Part shown: positions 9,779 to 18,033 of the stretch, in pieces
Numbering within the stretch: the stretch's first letter is position 1
How the letters are laid out: each line of letters opens with the position of its first letter
Source: SZUA-22 sp963751695
Lineage (GTDB): Bacteria; Bacteroidota; Ignavibacteria; Ignavibacteriales; Melioribacteraceae
Assembly (NCBI GenBank): GCA_963751695.1
Contig: CAVVVP010000003.1
Location: forward strand, 930,001-994,000
Direction: 5' to 3'
DNA length: 64,000 bases
Position numbers and translations under genes: made by a program
Notes under the pieces: model-generated
Told to the model about the DNA's origin: nothing
The model's database searches: none
What the model saw: only the letters and a program-made list of their open reading frames with translations

Positions 9779-10404
9779 TTGTTTTTTGATATCCTATTTA
9801 TAACTTTTTTATTTTTACTTTTTGCCGCCTCACATACATTTCTTGCTCTTTAAAAACGAAGAAGAAATTAGTAGAAAAACTTGGTGATAAAATAGCATTT
9901 TATCGTCTTTTCTATAATATCTCATCAATAATCACACTTCTTTTTATTTACACTATTTCTCCAAAACCAAGTGCAATAATATATGATTTGCAATTTCCAT
10001 TGGACTTAGTGATTTTTGTACTCCAAATTTTTTCAGCTTTTGGATTAATATGGGGAATCAGTAAGGTAAATTTGCGAGAGTTTTTGGGAATATCCCAAAT
10101 AGAGAGATACATTGATAACAGATACAATGCAGATGAACTTGATGAAAAATTGGAATTAGTAATTGAAGGACCTTTTCGATTCTCCAGACATCCAATCTAT
10201 CTGTTTACAATTCTTTTTCTAGCTCTTCGTCCAACAATGGATCTTTTTTATTTAGTTTTCTTTCTAAACATCTCACTCTATTTTTATACAGGGTCTTATT
10301 TTGAAGAAAGAAAATTATTGGAAATATTCGGTCGCCGATATCAAGAATATCAAAATTCGGTTTCAAGATTGTTTCCGACAAGGATTTTTAAGAACAAGAA
10401 ATAG
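9779..10404 (+). pseudogene. membrane isoprenylcysteine/phospholipid methyltransferase-like gene with an apparent 1-nt frameshift
   Basis: The C-terminal 138 codons (from 9988) hold four hydrophobic segments and the ICMT/PEMT signature: GPFRFSRHPIYL, then EERKLLEIFGRRYQEYQ and RLFPTRIF. Reading back in that frame runs to about 9855 (KTKKKLVEKLGDKIAFYRLFY). The natural N-terminus, starting TTG 9779 with AAAGGA 9 bases upstream (LFFDILFITFLF...SHTFLAL), lies in another frame that stops at TAA 9854-9856. One extra base near CTTTAAAAACG would join them. The gene may be broken, or the base may be missing from the assembly. If intact, it would be an SAM-dependent membrane methyltransferase of unknown acceptor. 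An internal start at 9988 would give a truncated protein. Confidence 0.75.
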
Positions 10405-10407
10405 TTA

Positions 10408-12237
10408 ATGAAAATTTATTCTTTAGTTTTCCTTTTAATTCTTACTTCACATATTATTGCTCAGGAAAAAGACGAAATTATTGCCGAAGTTGGTTCAATT
10501 AAAATCACTGCTGAGGAATTTAAAAAGAGATATGAATTTGTCCCTCATATTGGTAGACATATTAAAGGACGAGAAGAGAGATTAAAAGCAGAAACAATAT
10601 ATTCCATAATTGCTGAAAAGCTGTGGGCTTTAGAGGCTGAGGAACTTGGTTATGATTCTTCCGCAGTAATGAAATATACTTTTCAATCAGTTGAAGATCT
10701 GCACCTCCGTGATGCACTATATCGAAAAGAGATAAAATCTAAACTCTCCAAAGATCCAGAAAAATATATAGAAGCAAAAAAACGAGCACTGGTTTATTTG
10801 AATACAAGATTTATTTTTGCTCCAGATCAAATCGAAATAGTAAGAGTTTATAGCAAACTACAAAATGGAGACTCATTCGATTCTCTACTTTCACTTAGGG
10901 GAGAAGCTGCTGTTCAGAAAGAAGCCCCATATCAAATACACTTCGGGCAAATGTCAGAATATGCTGAAGATTCAGTTTATAGTTTAAAGATCGGAGAATT
11001 CAGCAGTCCATTAAAATCGCCTGATGGATGGTATATATTTAAGTTGATCTCTGTTGAACCTGAAATAATTGAAAACGACAAACATGTCAAAAACATGGAA
11101 AAACGAGTTCGTCAAATTGTGGAAGCACGAGAAGAGGAGAATGTTTATCAGAATTATTACAAATCATTTTTTCCAGGACGTAAAGTAGAAGCAAATGGAG
11201 AAATATTTTGGAGTTTTTCTGACAAGATAATTCAAGCGTTAGCAGAGAGAAGAATTAAAGCCGAAGTTAAAGATGGAAAATCTGTGCACCTCGAAACTGA
11301 GGATTTTTATAAAATTAAAAATCAGTTTGGTTCAGATTCATTGAATATGATATTTATTCAGTTTGAAGAAGATCCTATAACGCTCGGAAAATTTCTCTAC
11401 TTTTTTGCATTCGAGGGGTTTTTCTCTAGCTCAAATGATCCCGACATAATAAGATCACAGCTAAACGGAAGGGTTAGAAGATACATCGAACTCGAACTAC
11501 TTACTCGCGAAGCAAATAAAAAAGGGATGAAAGATGATCAGGAAGTTAGTAATGATATTAAAATATGGAAAGATTATTATTTAGGAACTTTATACAAACA
11601 AACTCTTTTTAATTCGTCTAATGTTTCTGAAGAAGAAGTATACAACTATTACAATGAAAAAAAGGATTCTGAAAATCTTGCGACACAAGTTAAGATCATA
11701 GAAATAAGAACTAAAAATCTGGATGAGTTAGAGTTAATTTTTAACGAAATAGATCAGGGAATCGAGTTTGAGGAGATAAAAAGTAAATTTAACTCTTATA
11801 AGAGTGAAAATGATGAAATTGAATATTTCCCAATTACATCTAGAGGGGAAGTTGGAAGAATTGCTGGGACACTAGAAATTGGTGAGGTTTATGGTCCGAT
11901 TGAAATTGAGAATGAATATATTGTTTTCAAATTAATTGATAAGATGGAGAGTAAAGAAACAATCCCTGATTCATTCGAAGACATTAAGGATGAATTTAAA
12001 AAACAGTTAAAATCTGAGCGGGTAAGTGAAAAAATGATTGGCAATACAGTCAAGCTTGCAAACAAATATGGTGTTAAAGTAAATGAGAAGTTGCTATACA
12101 ACATGAATGTTATAAATTACAATATGGTAGTATACAGATATATGGGCTTTGGTGGAAAACTTCTTGCTGTTCCTCTAACTCCAACTTTTATTCAATGGGT
12201 TGAGCAGTGGCAGAGAAGTCAATCTGAGTTACCATAA
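10408..12237 (+). CDS. periplasmic parvulin-type peptidyl-prolyl isomerase
   Basis: 609 residues with an N-terminal signal peptide (MKIYSLVFLLILTSHIIAQ). A SurA/PpiD-like N-terminal chaperone region follows (IIAEVGSIKITAEEFKKRY). Two parvulin-like modules can be traced. One at about 130-225 has GDSFDSLLSL, HFGQMSEYAEDSVYSLKIGEFSSPLKSPDGWYIFKL. A weaker one at about 420-510 has GIEFEEIKSKF, GEVGRIAGTLEIGEVYGPIEIENEYIVFKL. Likely role: folding of outer-membrane or secreted proteins. It begins 3 bases after the methyltransferase stop and precedes hslV by 32 bases. Confidence 0.85.
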   Translation: MKIYSLVFLLILTSHIIAQEKDEIIAEVGSIKITAEEFKKRYEFVPHIGRHIKGREERLKAETIYSIIAEKLWALEAEELGYDSSAVMKYTFQSVEDLHLRDALYRKEIKSKLSKDPEKYIEAKKRALVYLNTRFIFAPDQIEIVRVYSKLQNGDSFDSLLSLRGEAAVQKEAPYQIHFGQMSEYAEDSVYSLKIGEFSSPLKSPDGWYIFKLISVEPEIIENDKHVKNMEKRVRQIVEAREEENVYQNYYKSFFPGRKVEANGEIFWSFSDKIIQALAERRIKAEVKDGKSVHLETEDFYKIKNQFGSDSLNMIFIQFEEDPITLGKFLYFFAFEGFFSSSNDPDIIRSQLNGRVRRYIELELLTREANKKGMKDDQEVSNDIKIWKDYYLGTLYKQTLFNSSNVSEEEVYNYYNEKKDSENLATQVKIIEIRTKNLDELELIFNEIDQGIEFEEIKSKFNSYKSENDEIEYFPITSRGEVGRIAGTLEIGEVYGPIEIENEYIVFKLIDKMESKETIPDSFEDIKDEFKKQLKSERVSEKMIGNTVKLANKYGVKVNEKLLYNMNVINYNMVVYRYMGFGGKLLAVPLTPTFIQWVEQWQRSQSELP

Positions 12238-12269
12238 TAAGAACAAATTTTGAGAAAAGAGGAAATACA

Positions 12270-12812
12270 ATGAAAAGAAAAATTAGATCAACAACAATTT
12301 TGGGATTGATACATAAGGGGAAAGCTGTAATTGGAGGTGACGGACAAGTTACTCTTGGCAATACAGTTGTTAAGCACAGCTCTACTAAAATAAGAAAGCT
12401 CTACAATGGTAAAGTACTTTGTGGTTTTGCTGGTTCGGCAGCAGATGCATTCACACTCCTTGGCAGATTTGAAGAAAAACTGGAGCAATATAGAGGAAAT
12501 GTTAATAGATCAGTTGTTGAACTCGCAAAAGATTGGCGAACTGATAAGTATCTGCGAAGATTAGAGGCAATGTTGGCAGTGGTTTCTGAGGACCAATCAT
12601 TTATTGTATCTGGAACTGGCGATGTAATTGAACCAGATGACACAATTGTTGCAATAGGTTCTGGCGGCATGTATGCACTTTCTGCCGCAAGAATGCTAAC
12701 TAAGTATAGCGATCTTACTGCTAAAGAAATTGTTGAGGAAGCATTGAGAACAGCGGGTGATATTTGTATATATACAAACGATAACATCAACGTTGAAGAA
12801 ATAGAAAAATAA
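12270..12812 (+). CDS. hslV: ATP-dependent protease subunit HslV
   Basis: Proteolytic threonine-hydrolase subunit of the HslUV (ClpQY) complex, 180 residues. The start of the mature protease is the TTILGLIHKGK block, with a seven-residue propeptide (MKRKIRS) to be removed to expose Thr8. The GGDGQVTLG motif, KIRKLYNGKVLCGFAGSAAD (with the catalytic-site Lys) and the SGTGDVIEPDD / AIGSGGMYAL segments are all present. hslU follows 15 bases downstream. An SD-like AAGAGGAAA lies 7 bases before the ATG. Confidence 0.97.
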   Translation: MKRKIRSTTILGLIHKGKAVIGGDGQVTLGNTVVKHSSTKIRKLYNGKVLCGFAGSAADAFTLLGRFEEKLEQYRGNVNRSVVELAKDWRTDKYLRRLEAMLAVVSEDQSFIVSGTGDVIEPDDTIVAIGSGGMYALSAARMLTKYSDLTAKEIVEEALRTAGDICIYTNDNINVEEIEK

Positions 12813-12827
12813 TTTTAGGATATAAGA

Positions 12828-14204
12828 ATGAAAAAATTGAATAATAATTTGACACCATCACAGACAGTTGCTGAATTGGATAAGTATATAATTGGACAAG
12901 ATGATGCCAAAAGGGCAGTAGCTATAGCAATGAGAAATAGATGGAGAAGGCAACAGGTTGATGAGTCTCTTCGTGAAGAAATAATGCCAAATAATATAAT
13001 TCTTATTGGACCAACTGGTGTTGGTAAAACTGAAATAGCTAGAAGATTAGCCAAACTCTCTGGAGCTCCATTTGTAAAAGTTGAAGCATCAAAATTTACA
13101 GAAGTTGGATATGTCGGGCGTGATGTTGAATCAATGATTAGAGATTTAACAGAAATTGCAGTAAATCTTGTCAGAACAGAAAAACAAGAGCAAGTCTTAG
13201 AGAAAGCCACAAAAATGGCTGAAGATAGAATCTTGGACATACTCATTCCTCCAGTTAGAAGACCGGCTACTTCAACTGCAACCGAGCAAAACGATGAAGC
13301 AAACAGAGAAGCTTTACAGAACGAGAAAACTCGTGACTGGATGAGAGAAAAGCTGAAAAAAGGTGAAATGGATGATAAGATGATTGAATTTGATATCACC
13401 GCACCTTCAGTTGGCGTTCAGGTAATGGGACCAATGGGTGGAATGGATGATATGGGAATGAACATCCAAGAGATCGTCAGTAGTATGATGCCGAAAAAAA
13501 AGAAAAAAAGAAAAACTACAATTAAAGATGCTCGAAAAATTCTTGCTCAAGAAGAAGCTCAGAAACTAATTGATATGGACGCTGTTCAAAGTGAAGCTAT
13601 TAAACTTGTCCAAGATTCTGGTATGGTCTTTATTGATGAAATTGATAAAGTTGCCGGCAGTACTGAGTCTAGAGGACCAGACGTATCACGTGAAGGTGTA
13701 CAGAGAGATCTGCTTCCGATTGTAGAGGGCTCAACTGTTAATACAAAGCACGGAGCTGTAAAGACTGATCATATACTGTTTCTTGCTTCTGGGGCTTTCC
13801 ATGTTTCCAAACCATCGGATTTGATCCCAGAATTGCAAGGTAGATTTCCAATTAGAGTTGAATTGAGGAGTTTGTTGGAAGAAGATTTTATTAAAATTTT
13901 GACTATACCAGAAAACGCTCTACTAAAGCAATATGCTGCATTGCTCAAAACAGAGGGAGTCGAAGTACAATTTACAGATGACGCAATTCAAGAAGTAGCC
14001 AAAACAGCAGCATATGTGAACGAAGAAGTCGAAAATATTGGAGCAAGAAGACTTCATACAATTTTAACGACATTGCTCGAAGATATCCTTTTCGATCTTC
14101 CAGATAAAATTGAATCTAACGAAATAACCATTGATGGCAACTTAGTAAAGGATAAATTGGAAGCAATTGTAAAGGATCGTGATTTAAGCAAGTATATTCT
14201 CTAA
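12828..14204 (+). CDS. hslU: ATP-dependent protease ATPase subunit HslU
   Basis: AAA+ unfoldase that feeds HslV, 458 residues. The Walker A GPTGVGKT is at residues 61-68, followed by EASKFTEVGYVGRDVESMIRDL. The intermediate domain lies at about 110-240 and is rich in Met and Lys. Walker B is GMVFIDEIDK near 265. Sensor and C-terminal elements are ELQGRFPIRVEL and NIGARRLHTILTTLLEDILFDLP. The protein ends in YIL, the C-terminal tail that docks into HslV. It forms a two-gene unit with hslV. Confidence 0.97.
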   Translation: MKKLNNNLTPSQTVAELDKYIIGQDDAKRAVAIAMRNRWRRQQVDESLREEIMPNNIILIGPTGVGKTEIARRLAKLSGAPFVKVEASKFTEVGYVGRDVESMIRDLTEIAVNLVRTEKQEQVLEKATKMAEDRILDILIPPVRRPATSTATEQNDEANREALQNEKTRDWMREKLKKGEMDDKMIEFDITAPSVGVQVMGPMGGMDDMGMNIQEIVSSMMPKKKKKRKTTIKDARKILAQEEAQKLIDMDAVQSEAIKLVQDSGMVFIDEIDKVAGSTESRGPDVSREGVQRDLLPIVEGSTVNTKHGAVKTDHILFLASGAFHVSKPSDLIPELQGRFPIRVELRSLLEEDFIKILTIPENALLKQYAALLKTEGVEVQFTDDAIQEVAKTAAYVNEEVENIGARRLHTILTTLLEDILFDLPDKIESNEITIDGNLVKDKLEAIVKDRDLSKYIL

Positions 14205-14282
14205 GTTTTAAATAGATATGTTATTACTTGATCTTTCTGTTATTTATTTCAACTTTGCCAAATCAGGAAACTTGAAAGAATT

Positions 14283-14290
14283 ATTTTTGT
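14283..14290 (+). promoter_or_regulatory. candidate -7 element before the surface-repeat gene
   Basis: TATTTTTG matches TAnnTTTG, 62 bases before the ATG at 14353, in the 148-base gap after hslU. No well-spaced -33 TTG was found, so this is tentative. Confidence 0.25.
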
Positions 14291-14352
14291 CTTCTTTGTA
14301 ACTTTCTAATATATATATCAGTCTAAATGGTGTAATTATTTTGGAGAGATAG

Positions 14353-15429
14353 ATGAAATTGTTAGTAATTACTTCTATATTATTTATTGGGTCACTTAAT
14401 TTAATCGCACAAACATCTCTGTTTAATAAATCACTCAAAAAAACAATCAATAGTTCAAATGAAACTAAGGTGATTGATTGCTCTTACTGGAGCATTGATA
14501 TCCCAGCGAGCACATGGGGAATCAGCTTTGGAAATTCTTATAATTATAACGGAGTACGTTTTAACTATAGAGACTGCGACATAGGAACCATCAATGGAAT
14601 CAATTTCACTATTTGGGATTCTCCATCTGTAACAAATTCCACGGTAAACGGAATATCGATTGGAGGTATGCCACATGCTTCTAACTTAAATGGGTTGAAT
14701 CTTGGGCTTGGTCTTTTAGGAGAGGAACAGGTAAATGGGATAAACCTTGGTATTTTAGCAGCAATTTCGAACGGTGATATAAAAGGTATTAATTTTGGAG
14801 GATTAGCCTTGGTCTCAAATGGGGATATTGGAGGAGTCAATTTTGGAGGTCTTGCCCAAGTAGCTAATGGAGATCTTTATGGACTTAACGTTGGAGGTAT
14901 TGCACTCGTATCGAATGGTGATCTTGCTGGGTTTAATGTTGGTGGGTTAGCATTGGTAGCTAATGGAGAACTTGCTGGAGCAAATATTAGTTTATTAGCA
15001 TCCGTGGCTAATGAAAATATGGCCGGATTAAATTTAAGTGGATTGGCGTTAGTATCTTCCGGTAAGTTAGGAGGTATAAATGTTGGGGGGCTTGCTGTTG
15101 TCGGGATAGAGAGTATTTATGGATTGAGCGTAACGCTTGGTCAAATCAACTCTGAAGATGAAATTTGGGGACTTTCAGTTTCAGGCTACAAAACAGAGAC
15201 ATTTGATTTTACTGGAGCTAACTTTACAATTGCATGGACTGAAATACAAGAGTTAAATGGTTTTTCGTTTGCAGTATATAACAGAATATACGGTGAACAA
15301 AATGGTTTAACCATTGGTATCGTAAACTATGCGAAAAATTTGAGTGGAATTCAAATAGGATTGATAAACATTGCTGAAAATAATGAAGGAATTTTTAAAA
15401 TACTTCCATTTGTTAATGCAAATCTTTAA
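14353..15429 (+). CDS. LA_2272-type surface repeat-containing protein
   Basis: 358 residues with a signal peptide (MKLLVITSILFIGSLNLIAQ). The centre, residues 127-254, is eight consecutive 16-residue repeats of the form xxGxNxGGLAxVxNGD. A shorter degenerate copy lies at 112-126 and Gly/Asn-rich flanks at both ends (for example NGISIGGM, NGLTIGIVNY). The regular Gly/Asn/hydrophobic spacing suggests a beta-solenoid or outer-membrane beta structure, as proposed for LA_2272-family surface proteins. Function is unknown. It stands alone between hslU and the convergent ABC-transporter operon. Confidence 0.75.
   Translation: MKLLVITSILFIGSLNLIAQTSLFNKSLKKTINSSNETKVIDCSYWSIDIPASTWGISFGNSYNYNGVRFNYRDCDIGTINGINFTIWDSPSVTNSTVNGISIGGMPHASNLNGLNLGLGLLGEEQVNGINLGILAAISNGDIKGINFGGLALVSNGDIGGVNFGGLAQVANGDLYGLNVGGIALVSNGDLAGFNVGGLALVANGELAGANISLLASVANENMAGLNLSGLALVSSGKLGGINVGGLAVVGIESIYGLSVTLGQINSEDEIWGLSVSGYKTETFDFTGANFTIAWTEIQELNGFSFAVYNRIYGEQNGLTIGIVNYAKNLSGIQIGLINIAENNEGIFKILPFVNANL
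14731..15114 (+). repeat. eight tandem 48-bp units encoding 16-residue repeats
   Basis: In-frame coding repeats at residues 127, 143, 159, 175, 191, 207, 223 and 239 of the surface protein. Unit cores read GINFGGLALVSNGD, GVNFGGLAQVANGD, GLNVGGIALVSNGD, GFNVGGLALVANGE. DNA identity is moderate, so protein-level selection dominates. Confidence 0.8.
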
Positions 15430-15436
15430 GTAAATT

Positions 15437-16132
15437 TCATTTTAGATCATTATTTCTTTTCTCTTCAAAAAATGAGTCGTCAATTCCTTGATTGACAATA
15501 TAATTGCTGTACTCCAATTTCACAGTACCACTTATCTTACTATTAGAGAGCTTTTTGTCAGCCTGATTTTGATCTTCATTCTTTGAATCTGATTTATCCT
15601 TATTCGTCTGAAATGTAAATTTTGCTTCTGAAGGTAGAACTCTCTCAATAGCATCATTATAGCGGAGTTGCACTTCAATTAAACCGACAGACTTTGTATT
15701 CATCTCAATCTTTCTTATCACTTTAATAAGTGGATCGATCCACAATGTTGTTAGTATGATATCGGTAGTGTCAGACATGGGAATGACTTTTATTACCTCA
15801 ACTTGAAAATTTTCAAATTTATCTGATCTAATGTAAATAGGTGAATAGTCAGATTCTAAAAGCTCAGTTGGAAAAAAGTTTAATCCTTGCTTTGGGATAA
15901 GTGCAAATCCATCAGACTCTATCTTCACCTTGTTAGGTTGTTTAAAGTAAACCTTAGCATTTGTTGTTGGAGCTTTAAGAATTGTGATATCGATGCTGAC
16001 ACTCACATCAACTGAATAATCAGTAACTGTTTGAAAATTATTCTTAAGCAACCTTATCAATTCCTCTGGGTCATTGTTCTGTGCAATCAATGATGTTGAA
16101 AATAATATTGCGAATAAAAATGTTTTCTTCAT
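15437..16132 (-). CDS. periplasmic LolA-like/outer-membrane lipoprotein-sorting fold protein
   Basis: ATG at 16132 gives 231 residues beginning with a clean signal peptide (MKKTFLFAILFSTSLIAQ); an upstream in-frame start would add nine residues before it. After the signal, the sequence EELIRLLKNNFQTVTDYSVDV and VYFKQPNKVKIESDGFALIPKQG matches the opening strands of the LolA/RseB-like fold. A Lys/Asp/Gln-rich linker near residues 170-190 is followed by a final strand pair. It overlaps or abuts the ABC-2 permease, so it probably acts with that exporter. Ligand unknown. Confidence 0.65.
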   Translation of the reverse strand: MKKTFLFAILFSTSLIAQNNDPEELIRLLKNNFQTVTDYSVDVSVSIDITILKAPTTNAKVYFKQPNKVKIESDGFALIPKQGLNFFPTELLESDYSPIYIRSDKFENFQVEVIKVIPMSDTTDIILTTLWIDPLIKVIRKIEMNTKSVGLIEVQLRYNDAIERVLPSEAKFTFQTNKDKSDSKNEDQNQADKKLSNSKISGTVKLEYSNYIVNQGIDDSFFEEKRNNDLK

Positions 16133-16133
16133 A

Positions 16134-16970
16134 TTATGATAATATATCTTTCTTGACAAAAATTATGAGAGTAAGCAAATACAAACTTACAATATGACCC
16201 ACAAGAATTATTCCTGAATAAATAATTTCTGAAACATTTACTGGATCAGTAAAAAAATTGTCCCAGGCCGACATATGATTTACGAACAAGTATGGCTTAA
16301 TTGAGCTTAGGAAATCAGTGTTGATTGCCGAAATAATTAGAAAAACAATAATAACGGTCATCGATGCAATAATTGGCCCAATAGCATTTTCAACAAGTGA
16401 GCTGAATAAAATTGAAAGCGCCAAAACTGTTGTCATGCTTAGAGAAGCGTAGATATAAGCTAGTATAAATCTCCAAAGAATATCGTTTTTCGCAAAAATA
16501 TAAAGCTTGTCCTGAAGTACGAATAACTCTCCATTTCCCAAGACAAGAATACTTACTCCAAGACTCATAACTAACAAGAAGATAAGCAGGAGATTTGTGT
16601 ATATAAATCCAGCTATAAATTTTGCGGCAATAAAACTTGAGCGAGAGATTGGACGTGTAAGCATAATTCTGTAAGTACCACCAGCAGCTTCTCCAGCGAG
16701 AAGATCACCACCAACCAAAACTATTAGAAAAGGTATATGGACATAAAGAGTTTTAAGAATCATATAAGCAATTAAATTACCATTAAGTAAATTTCCGGTT
16801 AACTCAAATACATCTCTTAAGCTTCTGGTAGCAAAGTTGATATAATTTTCCCCTTCAAAATACAGAGCCAACTGTATAACAAGTGTTAAGCCTGCAATTG
16901 CGAAGAAACCAATATACGTTCTCCATTTATGGAATATCTTTGAAAGCTCAATAGCGACAAGTGTTTTCAA
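16134..16970 (-). CDS. ABC-2 type transporter permease
   Basis: 278 residues with six predicted transmembrane segments and the ABC-2 signature between the first two, GEAAGGTYRIMLTRPISRSSFIAAKF, which couples to the ATPase. The start codon overlaps the ATPase stop by 4 bases (ATGA), indicating translational coupling. Two-component ABC-2 exporters of this kind move drugs, lipids, peptides or act in gliding/copper systems. The substrate is not visible here. Confidence 0.88.
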   Translation of the reverse strand: MKTLVAIELSKIFHKWRTYIGFFAIAGLTLVIQLALYFEGENYINFATRSLRDVFELTGNLLNGNLIAYMILKTLYVHIPFLIVLVGGDLLAGEAAGGTYRIMLTRPISRSSFIAAKFIAGFIYTNLLLIFLLVMSLGVSILVLGNGELFVLQDKLYIFAKNDILWRFILAYIYASLSMTTVLALSILFSSLVENAIGPIIASMTVIIVFLIISAINTDFLSSIKPYLFVNHMSAWDNFFTDPVNVSEIIYSGIILVGHIVSLYLLTLIIFVKKDILS

Positions 16971-17905
16971 TCTGTCGCCTCATTTGTAATTTTCAAAAAA
17001 TAATCTTCTAGTGAGCGAATGGGGACAAGGGAATTCACATCAACGTTGTTTTCAACAAGAAATTTATTGAGAGAGGAGATCTGTTCCTTTTCTAATTCAA
17101 ATACGATCTTATTATTCTCAATTTCAATAAACTGCTTGCTCCAACTTGAATTATTCACTAAGGCCATAGCTTTATGAACATCATCTACTTCAACTCTAAC
17201 TTTCATTTCGCTTGAGTTTAGGAGTTCTTCGACATTTCCTTCAACTTGTGTCTTTCCGTTGTTTATTATTATCATTCTACTAGCTACCAGCTCGATCTCT
17301 TTTAAAATGTGTGAAGATAGAAAAATGGTCTTCTTCTCGTTTTCGCTTAAATGAATAATCAGTTCCCGAATTTCTTTAATTCCTTGAGGGTCAAGGCCCG
17401 TTGTTGGTTCATCCAAAATAATAAGTTCTGGATCGTGCAGTAAAGCTTGGGCAATACCGAGTCTTTGTTTCATTCCGTGTGAGTAGGTTTTAACTTTGCT
17501 ATGTCTGCGCCTATCCAAGCCGACAAGTTTCAATACTTCTCTTATTCGTTTCTTTGTTACGTCAGTTTTTGAAAGTTTTCCAAGTAATTCAAGATTTTTG
17601 TAACCAGAGAAATATAAATAGAAATCCGGTTTCTCAACAATTGCACCAATTTTGGATAAAATTGGCTTTGGGTCATTTTTGATTGACTCATCAAATATTT
17701 TTATCTTCCCGGAGGTTGGTTTAATAAGAGAAAGAAGCATTCGGATGGTTGTACTTTTACCTGCTCCATTTGGACCAAGAAATCCAATCACATCACCTCG
17801 ATAAACAGAAAGATCTAGATCTTTAACGGCAGTGATGGAACCGTATTTCTTTGTTAGTCCTTTAACTTCAATTATTTTTTCTGCACTTAAAGCTTCGGCT
17901 GCCAT
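16967..17905 (-). CDS. ABC transporter ATP-binding protein
   Basis: 312 residues. Walker A GPNGAGKS is at 44-51, the signature YSHGMKQRLGIAQALL near 140, and Walker B LIILDEPTTGLDPQG near 162, with the switch histidine in LSSHIL. The C-terminal about 90 residues are the extension typical of DrrA/NatA-type ABC-2 exporters. It is first of a three-gene minus-strand unit with the permease and the LolA-like protein. Confidence 0.93.
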   Translation of the reverse strand: MAAEALSAEKIIEVKGLTKKYGSITAVKDLDLSVYRGDVIGFLGPNGAGKSTTIRMLLSLIKPTSGKIKIFDESIKNDPKPILSKIGAIVEKPDFYLYFSGYKNLELLGKLSKTDVTKKRIREVLKLVGLDRRRHSKVKTYSHGMKQRLGIAQALLHDPELIILDEPTTGLDPQGIKEIRELIIHLSENEKKTIFLSSHILKEIELVASRMIIINNGKTQVEGNVEELLNSSEMKVRVEVDDVHKAMALVNNSSWSKQFIEIENNKIVFELEKEQISSLNKFLVENNVDVNSLVPIRSLEDYFLKITNEATD

Positions 17906-18033
17906 TTAATCAACTATTATAATTCTCTGGAAGAGTAAATTGAAAATAATTAAATCTTTAAAAAAACTTCTATCATTAAAAAAACAACTTTGGATACAAA
18001 TCCAAATGTAGGAAAAAATAGGAATTTTGCGCA

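Noticed and set aside
12815..13399. Long reverse-strand ORF across hslU (194 codons)
   Set aside because: It is antisense to the highly conserved HslU, has no upstream SD, and its protein has Ser/Phe-rich, low-complexity composition typical of shadow frames.
14731..15114. CRISPR array suggested by regular 48-bp repetition
   Set aside because: The units are coding, abut with no unique spacers, and diverge at DNA level while keeping the protein pattern.
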